DNA of 64,000 nucleotides from Agapanthus africanus (taxonomy: Eukaryota; Streptophyta; Magnoliopsida; Asparagales; Amaryllidaceae): NCBI GenBank assembly GCA_030015575.1, contig JASDDO010000004.1, forward strand, positions 322,966,654-323,030,653, in the 5' to 3' direction. The notes under the pieces were generated by a model. That model was not told where the DNA came from. It saw only the letters and a program-made list of their open reading frames with translations, and did no database searches. This document shows, one piece after another, positions 12,829-22,295 of this stretch (position 1 is the first letter of the stretch; every line of letters begins with the position of its first letter). The position numbers and the translations under genes are program-made.

Positions 12829-13265
12829 AAAACCATAACCCAAATTAACCCTAATCATCAGCCTAACTCAAATTATCCCTAATTAACCCAAAATTAACCT
12901 AATTAACCTTAATCAACACCCTAACTCAAATTATCCCTAATTAACCCAAAATTAACCATAATCAATACTCTAACACAAATACACTCTATTTTACCTAATT
13001 AACCCAAATTAACCCTAGCCTAAATCCTAACCCAAATTAACCCAACTCTAATCATCACCTAAACCCCAACCCAAATTAACTCTAGCCCAAACCAAAATTA
13101 ACCCTAATTAATCTAATTAACCCTAACCCTAATCATCACCAATTCTATTTTACTTAATTACCCCAAACTAACCCTAACCCTACCTAATTAACCCTAACCC
13201 TAGCCCAAACCCTAGACCTAACCCTAACCCTAACCCTAGTTAACCCGGCCGTGTACTAGTAACCG
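12829..13265. repeat. Degenerate CCCTAA/TTAACCC-rich tract inside the CACTA element
   Basis: About 430 bp made of imperfect ACCCTAATTAACCCAAATT-like units that become regular CCCTAA hexamers near 13205-13245. It lies between the transposase side and the terminus of the CACTA element. It resembles interstitial telomeric sequence but is mixed with AATTAACCC variants, so an origin as internal CACTA repeats is equally likely. Confidence 0.6.
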
Positions 13266-13329
13266 TAACCATAACCCTAAAATCAACAATAACACAAAAA
13301 TAAGCATAATTATAAGTTCAAAATTCAAA

Positions 13330-13600
13330 TTAACTCATCTTAGTAATAGTTTTGCCGGCTGCAAATAGCTCGATGAGGTGCAGGAGGCCGGGGAGGCGCG
13401 CGGGTGTGGTGGCGAGGAGGCGTGCGAGTCTCTGTGGTACGGCCAACGACGACGACGAAGTCGACGATGGGTGTACCGGCGACAAGGAGGCACGCGCAGG
13501 TGTGGTAGCGAGGTTGCGCGCGAGAGAGATCAATCGCGGGGGAGTTGGGAAATTTTGGGAACGATGAGAAAATTTCTAGACTTTATTTTTTTTATATAAA
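13330..13600 (-). promoter_or_regulatory. Putative CACTA promoter and GC-rich leader
   Basis: A GC-rich block (13345-13555) is followed on its right by TTTATATAAA at 13591-13600, a TATA-like palindrome about 200 bp inside the element end. On the minus strand this places a TATA box upstream of a GC-rich leader pointing at the transposase, the usual CACTA arrangement. Inference from position only; no splice structure could be followed across the inserted retrotransposon. Confidence 0.35.
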
Positions 13601-13616
13601 TAATCATTCTTTGCCC

Positions 13617-13805
13617 TTACGGATTAATCCGTAGATCCTTCTCTTGCGGCTCTGTAGGAAAAAATAACAGATTACATTTTAATATTTTTTAATTAATCCG
13701 TAGGACACCGTAGGGGCAAATCGATGGCCCTACAGATTAATCCATAGGGATAATAAAAAGTTGTCTTTACGGATTCCGTCGGGACAACCCCTAATTGTAG
13801 TAGTG
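13617..13805. repeat. CACTA subterminal repeats and right terminal inverted repeat
   Basis: Copies of GGATTAATCCGTAG occur at 13621-13634 (itself palindromic), 13691-13704 and, inverted and diverged, 13729-13750. A further TTTACGGATTCCGTC copy is at 13766-13780. The element ends in CTAATTGTAGTAGTG at 13791-13805. Such motifs are transposase binding sites in CACTA elements. Confidence 0.75.
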
Positions 13806-15224
13806 TCCCTCCTCTTTTATAATTATTTCTCAGTTATGGTGGAGAGGAAGGGCTGTCCTGTTACCATATGAAATGTCTTTTCTATTGTGTCAAAACTTCG
13901 AAATTAAAATGACGATTGAGAGAATATATTTTATATTCTAACATAAACATAAACAGCGTTATTGATCATCTTTACACATAAGAAGTTGTCTTTAATGAAT
14001 AATGATTAATTAAACAAACCTTCCAAAATGTCTAAAATATCCATCATTCCTAGCTTCTGGCCGTCAACTAACAGTATATAACTTCATCACTAACCAATTA
14101 ATTAAGATAATTCATTAGTGACATCACAGGAAAAACAACACTTTCCAAAAGATGCAAGGGGCAAGCAAAAAGCAGCACAGATAATGCCGCCTCTAGTTAT
14201 ATAATAAAACCAGCAACCCACAAACAATAATATTTTCTTATATTCACATAACCAAATTTCACATTCCACAAATGTGACATGTGGAATCTGAGCAATTCCT
14301 TAATTTTAAAAAAAAATTTCTTGTTTGATATCATCGAACCATTTACAACCGGATAGAAGTAATTCCCCACCTATCAAAGTTACAAATGTCTCTCCGCTCT
14401 CTAGGTAGGGTTTCATACGTGAAATATTTCTTTCGCGAAATATTTCTTTCGCTGCTCTCTAGACACGGTTTCATATGTGAAATGTCTTTTCCACAACATC
14501 AAAACTTCGAATGTATAATGAGAGTTTATGGCTAGTATTTTATATTCTAATACCTCCAAGCAGATCGAAGGCTCTGGTTGCTTAGAACTTATCTTAACGT
14601 CTCTTTCACTCCACCACAACTTCGAAGGCCCTGCAGGTAGAAGTTCCTTTAGGCCGAGACCTGAGCTAAATTTTCTTGTTTTAATTAATTAATCCGCTTT
14701 TAATTCATGCTTGGTCGGATCAGACAGCGTGTTTTATCTTAATACTCTTCCACCGTCACAACTCTGAAGTTTTGACGAGGGTTGATGGCTATAATATCAT
14801 AATCATGAAATAAGATGACATCTTTCATATCAGAATATTACCTGCAATGCTCACAAGCTGCGTGGTTTGTTTCTCGGAAAACATGAAAGATCTGCACCTC
14901 AAATTAATTTTTAAAAAATGAAAGAAAGCAAACCTGCGATGTCATCTACCAATTCCTTTAACCTTGCTCCGAATTAAGAGATGGCATGCGTTTCTTAACG
15001 TTTCTAGTTTGGCATTGCATCTAGAAACAGGAGCAAGACTCCATTTGGTAGCATGCACCGTGCCTTCTGTTGAGGCTGCTGACCGTGCCCTTCACTCTAA
15101 TCTCTATTTAATTAGTTAATTATCTAATTAACTTAATTGTTGTTTGTTTAATCTTCATTTGATATTTTAGTATTATAGTCTCTACCAAGGCCTAATATTT
15201 TAATGCCCAGCTACCATTGGCCTC
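13806..15224. repeat. NRAMP 5' flank with dispersed repeats of a ~75-bp motif
   Basis: No gene is seen here. Related copies of a motif (CTCTTCCAC...CAAAACTTCGAA...GATGGCTA...TTTTATATTCTAA) lie at 13866-13942, 14472-14552, 14600-14628 (short), 14744-14803 and, within NRAMP intron 1, at 15921-15992. Before the second copy there is a tandem duplication of GCGAAATATTTCTTTC (about 14418-14452). The copies are all on the plus strand. They may be fragments of one mobile element or shared upstream elements of the gene. Confidence 0.6.
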
Positions 15225-15231
15225 TATAAAA
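15225..15231 (+). promoter_or_regulatory. TATA box of the NRAMP gene
   Basis: TATAAAA lies 74 bp before the start codon, with ACCATTGG (an inverted CCAAT box) at 15212-15219. The leader between it and the ATG contains a short GA run. Confidence 0.6.
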
Positions 15232-15304
15232 TCATTGGGGCTTTAGAATTGTAGTACCACTCAAACTTTGGGGTTCTTGAGAGAGAGAGTTAAGTTGTAG
15301 AGAA

Positions 15305-18300
15305 ATGGAGATGAGTAATGCAGTGAGAGATGAATCGCAGAATAAAGATAATAAGGAAAGCCTTGATGCTCAGAAGAACCAGGTCTCTCTCTCTCTCTCT
15401 CTCTCCCTCATTGTAAAATTCTCTGCTGCAGCAAAACTTTGAAGTTATAATCAAACAGGCAAACCATTATCCTTGTGCTTAAAGTTGCAGGAGTGATATC
15501 TTTTGTTCAATCGCTATTTGAAAACAAATGTCGTCAAAACTAGAATTGCACTAAGCTGATGGTCCTGACGCCATCTTATTTCCGTGCATGCATACTTATA
15601 TGCACGCAAAATATTAAATTGTTTATTTATTTACTAATTTAACTTAAATGGAAAGAATCTTAGTTTTCAACTTTTTTCCAAGATTCAGAGCATATAGCAT
15701 GGCATTTTTTCCCCTATTATACAACATTAAAAGTGATGTGTGTGTATACTTACTGTTGGAAATGAACATGAAAGTTCGCTAAATAAACGTAAATAACTAC
15801 TTATTTTTTAGCACAAAAATTGATAATTTGCCTCAAATTACTAGCTAGTTTATATTGTGTGTCTTTTGTTTATTTGCTTGCGAACATGAAAGTTCACCGA
15901 GGGTTGCTTTGACACCATGTCAAGGTCTCTTCCACCTTATCATAACTTCGAAGTACTGATGGAGATTGCGGGATTTGTTTTTATATTCTAACGATTTAAC
16001 TTGTGGACAACAGCAACCAGGATGGAAGAAGTTCTTGGGCTATGTAGGACCCGGCTTTCTTGTGTCATTAGCCTATCTTGATCCTGGCAACTGTAATTTT
16101 TTCTTAACTTTCCTATCTAATTTAATTTACTTAAAATAAATCCCAAACTAATTATGATGGAACTATCAAACAGTGGAAACTGATTTGCAAGCAGGATCTA
16201 ATCACAAATATGAGGTAAATACATTACACATGACATGTAATTGATTTCTTAATGTTATAACATCAGTAAACTTATTGTGTTCTAATTAATCAAACTTGTG
16301 CAGCTGCTGTGGGTCATTTTGATCGGGTTGGTCTTTGCCCTCATAATCCAATCTCTGGCTGCAAATCTTGGTGTAACTACAGGTATTAATTCAATAACTA
16401 AACCCCAAGATATATATAAATTAATTAATTTCCAAACAAAATTATATTATAAAAAAAAATTTGAATGCAGGGAAGCATCTTGCTGAACTGTGCAAGATTG
16501 AGTACCCTAAGTATGTGAAGTACTGCCTGTGGCTGCTTGCCGAGCTCGCGGTCATCGCTGCCGATATCCCTGAAGGTATTGCTTCTCTCTCTTTCAAATA
16601 TAATGTCATATAACAATTGGTTAGTGTTTGTTTATACTCGGTGATTTGCAGTGATAGGAACAGCTTTCGCTCTCAACATATTGTTTCACATCCCAGTTTG
16701 GACTGGGGTGCTCATCACAGGATTGAGCACTCTCCTGCTTCTGGGACTGCAAAAATATGGGGTAATTAATTATATCTCTTTTAATCATTGGTGTTTACTA
16801 CCAAAAATCTCTCTTTTTGTTCCTTCTTAGGCTACTCACCTTTTAATTTGTAATATATTTCAATTACCCGATCGAGGCGGACTTTAGTAATAAAATGATA
16901 AATGGGTAAGAGATAGCCGAAAAAATTTACATCGCAATTGACAGAACGCACATGAGAACCATTCGGTTAGGAACCTACAGGTCAGAAATCCCTTTATCCG
17001 AAAGGTTAAACTAATTAGTTACGAAGAAGAAGAAGAAGTGAAAGACTCGATATGGTAAGAGACATGTAATAAAAATATTACAAATTCAAAACAAACAATC
17101 AATGGAACAACAAGAAAAAGACATGTTTGCCAGCTTTGCAACTTGTCAATGTTAACATTTACCCAAACTTATATAACTCGTAAGATAAGGCCTCTATAAA
17201 CTTTTGACACAACCAAACAATTGCTCTTGTCAATTCTCACTGTTAAACATTTGGATACAAGCTGTCTGTATTGGGACATTTCAACTACGCCGGTTGCATA
17301 CAAATCTCCTGCCTTATAATATGTCTCGCCGGCAACATTTCTTGATCTGAAATACACAATTGATTGATATAAATAAATCAAATCATGTCGAGTTCATTCG
17401 GGCTGATCCTGCCGTCTTGTTCGCGTACCTGGAAACGAAATAACAAAGTCAAAGCTGAACATCTGAAATGTATCTTAATACATCTGTCCGTGCAGGTTCG
17501 GAAACTAAAAGAAATCGAAATTTTGGCTAATTTTTTTGGCATTTTGTCCGTTAAACCGAAAAACGATATAACGAGTATAATTCTCGTGCAGGTCAGGAAA
17601 CTAGAGCTTTTGGTGTCTATATTAGTGTTTGTAATGGCTGCTTGTTTCTTTGGCGAGCTGAGCTATGTAAAACCCCCGGCAGCCGAGGTGATCAAGGGGT
17701 TATTTGTGCCCAAGCTCACCGGAGACGGAGCCACCGGAGATGCCATCGCTCTCGTGGGTGCCCTCGTTATGCCGTAAGTACATCATATGATATGTATTCA
17801 ATCATCTTCATCTATATTCTTCTTGTTTCTTATGTATGGCTTCATTTGGTGACAGGCACAACCTTTTCCTGCATTCTGCTTTGGTGCTTTCAAGGAAGAG
17901 ACCGGACTCAATTAAAGGAATCAACGTACGTAAAAGGCTATAAATTATAGGAATCTTTATGCAGATGATAATTCCACATTCTCGGTTGTGCCAAATCAAT
18001 AGAACAAACCCAAATTGTGAATTATATTCACATGAATACGAATAAGGGTCACATCTTAGTATATAAAATTGCAAAGCTCACATCATGATCGAAATTTAAG
18101 TCGTTTTCTGGTGTACTATGGACTTCAACTCTATATTTACAAAGACCGACAATTTTTTATTTCAATATTTACCAATGTTGATTGTTTGTCGTAAATTTAT
18201 TTAGCCAGTTGGTTGGCAAGGGAAAAAAAACTATTTAATCGTTACTTATTGTTTACGACAAACACGAAACATAAGAAGGGCTATCAAAGTGAGGTCAGGG

Positions 18301-19703
18301 ACCAAAAATTGGTGCAAAACAACTTGAATGGGCTACTAATAAGAGATCTCGAAAAATGTCGGAAAACAGTTGATTAACCGAACAAGTACATAGGCATCAA
18401 AATTTCCAAGAATTTATTATAATATCTAACCGTTTCTGATTATAAAATGTTGTGTTTTACATCAGAGCGCTTGTCGGTACTTTCTTTTGGAGAGTGGGTT
18501 TGCGTTGTTCATTGCATTGCTCATCAACATCGCCGTTATATCTGTTTCTGGTTCCGTTTGCCATGCTTCTAATTTGTCTGCAGAGAACTCTGAACAGTGC
18601 AGCGATCTCACCCTCAACTCAGCGTCTTTCTTGCTACAGGTTGATATCTCTCTGTCCTTCAAATATTATTCCATAATAATTTAAGTAGATTGAAAACTTC
18701 TATCCCTATATAAAACCTTTTTGTGCTTTTGTTTTCACAGAATGTTTTGGGCAAGTCCAGTTCAATAGTGTATGCTATCGCGCTGCTAGCATCCGGCCAG
18801 AGCTCCACTATAACCGGTACATATGCTGGCCAATTTATCATGCAGGTAATTTTCGCTTCTAAGAGAAGAATCTGTGTACGAATTGCAACTAAATTTTGAG
18901 TTTCTTGAAATCGTTGCTAGATTATAAATTTTATAGTTAATATTCAATCCATGACTCCTTTATGCAGGGATTTATAGACATCAAAATGAGAAAGTGGCTG
19001 AGGAACCTAATGACTCGGTCCATAGCAATCGTGCCAAGCCTCATCGTCTCGATCATTGGTGGCTCTTCTGGAGCTGGAAGACTAATTATCATTGCATCGG
19101 TATATATTCTAGAAAATATAATCTCAAATTTCTTTATTAATCTTAGTCTAGATTCGCTCATCATCGAGAATGGCCAATTCTAACTATAGTGTATACCTAA
19201 ATTGTGCAGATGATCCTCTCATTTGAGCTTCCATTTGCTCTAATTCCCCTTCTCAAATTCAGCAGCAGCAAAACAAAAATGGGTCCCCACAAGAACTCTA
19301 TCTATGTGAGTTTAACTGAAACAATGGAAGCCTCAATCGATTTATATCTTTGACTTTACATGACCAACTTGAACAATATGTATTCCGATAAACGCAGATA
19401 ATTGTGGTTTCTTGGGTCCTTGGAGCATGCATAATAGGGATTAACATCTACTACCTAAGCACCGGCTTCGTCGGTTGGATCATTCATAATAGTCTGCCTA
19501 AGGTTGCCAATGTTTTTATTGGCATCATTGTATTCCCTCTAATGGCAGTCTACATACTCTCTGTTCTCTACTTGACGTTTAGAAAAGACACGGCCGTGAC
19601 CTTTGAGGATGCAGCAGACTTGATCGAGATCGGTAAGGGAACTCACAAGACCGAGGTTGTACCCTATAGAGAGGACCTTGCGGATATTCCGCTGCCGCAG
19701 TAA
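15305..19703 (+). CDS. NRAMP: NRAMP-family divalent metal transporter, 13 exons
   Basis: Exons by GT-AG boundaries and frame: 15305-15382, 16014-16092, 16174-16214, 16304-16382, 16471-16575, 16652-16761, 17592-17773, 17856-17925, 18466-18639, 18741-18845, 18968-19099, 19210-19305, 19398-19703. They join in phase to 518 residues, normal for plant NRAMPs. TM1 has the metal-binding DPGN (49-52) and TM6 has MPHN (224-227); the methionine is kept, as in Mn/Fe/Cd transporters rather than the Al-type NRAT1. The family transport signature [19 protein letters not shown] is at 325-343. The C-terminus [13 protein letters not shown] fits the AtNRAMP1/OsNRAMP1 branch. It would be a proton-coupled importer of Fe2+/Mn2+ in the plasma membrane or endomembranes. 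Intron 1 starts with a long CT repeat and introns 1, 6 and 8 are large. No disabling change was seen. Substrate and subclass are inference. Confidence 0.93.
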
Positions 19704-19734
19704 CCTATGCATGCAATTAGTCGCAATAAGTTAT

Positions 19735-19740
19735 AATAAA
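19735..19740 (+). terminator. Polyadenylation signal of the NRAMP gene
   Basis: AATAAA occurs 32 bp after the stop codon, followed by a T-rich stretch with TTTTGTTG at about 19880. It is a plausible near-upstream element. Confidence 0.4.
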
Positions 19741-20390
19741 TTGGAGAGAAATTCATGTGGAGTTTCGGAGTTGATGCCGACCGATGTTAGTACAGGATTT
19801 TTTTAGTCATGTGCATGAGATGGAAGCTCATGAATTTTATAGGTTTGCCTTTGTAAACATAAATTTGTAGTCATGAACCTTTTGTTGTTATAAATTACAC
19901 TATTCTGTGTTCAAATGATTTCTCCGGCAATAGTCACATAATCTTCTTTACTTCAAATTGAAATTGTAAATTCGATTCTCAAGATGACACGTGGCAAAAA
20001 CATTTTTATTCATATCATTTTAAACCTTCATAAATCTCGGTTTCAAGTCCTTAAAATCTTTATTTTCTTAACTAAAATTCTTTAAAAATCTTCCCAAAAC
20101 TCGTCATGATTTTACAGATAAACACGTGCATCGCACGTGCAAGAGGGTGATCCTTATTCAGGCTAACAGTCTCTCCATCAACGGCACTAATTGCTGGACG
20201 TGTTGTGCCACAGTCACTTGTGCCTACCCTCCAACTCTCATATTTTATAACTAAGGGACACAATTTTGTACAAATCATCAAAGAAAATCTATCTTCTGCC
20301 TCTTAAAGTCAACAATCAAACTAGAAATTATCAATATTAACCCCACAATCAGCTGCCTCTTGATACCTATTACATGCAAGAAAATGAAGT
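19741..20390. other. Intergenic region between NRAMP and the small ORF gene
   Basis: AT-rich, no gene seen. It contains ACACGTGCATCGCACGTGC at 20122-20140: two CACGTG/GCACGT-containing arms around a short loop, resembling the short terminal hairpins of some Helitrons but without a neighbouring CTRR end. It could equally be a doubled G-box. Confidence 0.4.
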
Positions 20391-20400
20391 CTATATATAT
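20391..20400 (+). promoter_or_regulatory. TATA box of the small ORF gene
   Basis: CTATATATAT lies 41-50 bp before the ATG at 20441; the spacing is short but plausible for a brief leader. Confidence 0.4.
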
Positions 20401-20440
20401 GATGATAAAAGTAAACTGAAGGTAACAGAGACACTAATTA

Positions 20441-20821
20441 ATGGAAAATAAGGAAGAGGCACGGTCAGATGAATCCTTCAAGAGACCAGGATCAATTCCA
20501 TTCAAGTCGGAGATTAAGCCAGGGATCCCCAAGCCTCAAAGCTTTGGAAACTCTACACAAAAGCCATTACCAGAGCTCAGTCCTCCTCCTTACTATGCTG
20601 CTAGCATACAGAATAGGACAATTCTCCAATGCCAGGCTCCTCCACTAGTCTCTCATCAGGGATGTTTTCCTAACATTCAATCGTCCAAACGAAAGGAATC
20701 GTTCCATTCGCGCTCTCCGAACCGATCTGTTTCTGCTCGGTATTCGCCCTCTTTTTCCCAGTCGTTCAGAAAGTCGAGGCCGAAGGAGGAAGCGGAGATG
20801 GTGGTTGAATGGCTCTTCTAG
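20441..20821 (+). CDS. Small proline/serine-rich plant protein of unknown function
   Basis: A single-exon frame of 126 residues starting MENKEEARSDES. Residues about 16-33 read RPGSIPFKSEIKPGIPK, resembling the PG-[SA]-[IV]-PF-x-W-E-x-x-PG-x-PK motif of plant DUF688-like proteins, with Ser in place of the usual Trp. A proline-rich part (LPELSPPPYY) and a basic serine/arginine-rich tail (SRSPNRSVSARYSPSFSQSFRKSRPK) follow. No signal peptide or membrane segment is apparent. A TATA-like element sits just upstream. Family assignment rests on one motif; expression would decide whether the gene is real. Confidence 0.55.
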   Translation: MENKEEARSDESFKRPGSIPFKSEIKPGIPKPQSFGNSTQKPLPELSPPPYYAASIQNRTILQCQAPPLVSHQGCFPNIQSSKRKESFHSRSPNRSVSARYSPSFSQSFRKSRPKEEAEMVVEWLF

Positions 20822-21392
20822 AGGTTGTAAAGTAGATGATAGGCTGCTGATGTTATTTATATCTGTTCTTTATGAACAAGTGAGGAAGTTTTTATCTTGC
20901 TTTGCTCTTGAATTTTTCCTTTATTGTTCATTTAAATATAGTGGTAAACTAAACTTAAAATCCAAGATCAAGTTATATTATTTATTTAGACCTTCCTAAA
21001 ACTTAAGTTTCGTGGATGCCGAAACTTCCTTTGTTTTAGTGCTATCTTGCAATGTCGATAATCCAAATTAATGGCAACTCTCCAATTTAGAACTCCAGAA
21101 ACTAAACTGGCATGGCATAGCTATATATCGATGTCTTCTATCATCGATATAACAGGAAGTATCAAAATCAAAGAATTAAATGACTAACCATTCGTTTAAC
21201 GTAAACAAACGAATACAAATCCATTGCTACAGTTATATGTATAGAATGCTTATAGTTGAGTTCTTACTATATAATCATTGTAATTTCATCCCCGATTCAA
21301 AATCCCAAAAATTTAAAAAGGCATGCAGCTTTATTCAGTTGCACCAAACTCATGCTCGTTAACTGGACTAAATTGTTAAATTAACAACAAAC
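20822..21392. other. Intergenic, AT-rich
   Basis: No convincing coding sequence, RNA gene or repeat was seen. On the minus strand the next exon expected for the replication factor C fragment (with a DGADE-type motif) was looked for here and not found. Confidence 0.5.
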
Positions 21393-21698
21393 CTGATCTA
21401 CTTCACCCATTTTTTTGCAAACTCTTGCCTTTTGTTCATCCGAAATATCACCTGCGTTAACTATCACCTCAAACAACTGCGGTAAAAGTATGGGACTAAA
21501 TCGAGAGCCAACAAGATGATGGACCTAAGGGTTTCAAAAATTAAGAAAAATGATATAGACAGATGATCAAACCTGATTGAGCATCTGTGAAACTGGATAT
21601 CCTTCTGAAATTATATTATTGACTTCTTTGTTTGCTCGATCAAACTCACCAGTTTTACAAGCTGCAAAGAGAGCCTGAACAGCATCTTCAGGAATAAC
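21393..21698 (-). pseudogene. RFC4: Two-exon fragment of a replication factor C small subunit (RFC4-like)
   Basis: On the minus strand, exon 21573-21698 (42 codons, preceded by AG, followed by GT) begins VIPEDAVQALFAACKTGEFD and contains ISEGYPVSQMLNQ. Exon 21393-21476 (28 codons, also with AG/GT borders) contains LFEVIVNAGDISDEQKA. Both match the C-terminal collar domain of the RFC4 family and are in phase across a 96-bp intron. Upstream exons (AAA+ ATPase) were not recognised between 21699 and 22295, and the following exon was not found to the left. The fragment is itself undamaged, which suggests recent capture or truncation, or that it is the tail of a gene cut by the retroelement at 22296. 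RFC loads the PCNA clamp; this piece alone could not. Confidence 0.75.
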
Positions 21699-22295
21699 CT
21701 AATGAACACAGTTAAGAGATGTTAGAAAGATTATTTACAATAAAAAGAAGAAAGTTTTTCCCTCATCATCAATGTATTTTAAAAATTGGGTAGGCTATGA
21801 AACACAATTTCTTTATAAGGAGGTTCAGTAATAATTTTAAAAATTATGGCCAGCCGTCAAACTTAAGTTAAATCTCTCATGTAGTGTCAACTTCCTGCCA
21901 AGAAAAATCTACTTGAAAAAAAGAGAAGGGCTCGACATTAACATATAGACCGACAGTTATTAAATACTATATTAGTTGTTATGCAGTGTAAGCTCTTTAA
22001 ACCAAAAGGCAAATGTGCACGCACAAAGAATTATATGAGCAACTATATCTAAGAAATTGTTCCATACAATTTCATTAAAATCCTGATATCTTTAACTCGG
22101 TTAGTAACAAGGTTAGATATGAAAATTTAATATGCCCTCTTCCAGATAAACTCAAAATCAGTCAGTGGGAGTCATAATGAATCGTGCACAGTGGAAGGTT
22201 ACTGTTTTTACTTGTACAGTTCTATGTTTTTGGAAGAAATATCCTACCATTCTGGAAGAAGTGTCCCAAAAGTTCCGGTGAATCTCCAAATTTAT

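Larger units (their letters stand above)
1..13805 (-). mobile_element. CACTA (En/Spm-type) DNA transposon, partial and degenerate
   Basis: The segment holds a minus-strand Tnp2-family transposase remnant near the left edge and ends on the right at 13805 in a terminus whose reverse complement begins CACTACTACAATTAG, the hallmark end of CACTA elements. Just inside that end lie repeated GGATTAATCCGTAG-type subterminal motifs. The left terminus is outside the window, so the 3-bp target duplication cannot be tested (right flank reads TCC). The transposase is transcribed leftward, away from the visible terminus. A complete Ty3/gypsy element (1917-12514) is inserted between promoter side and coding region. 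The transposase is broken, so this copy is not autonomous. Confidence 0.82.
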
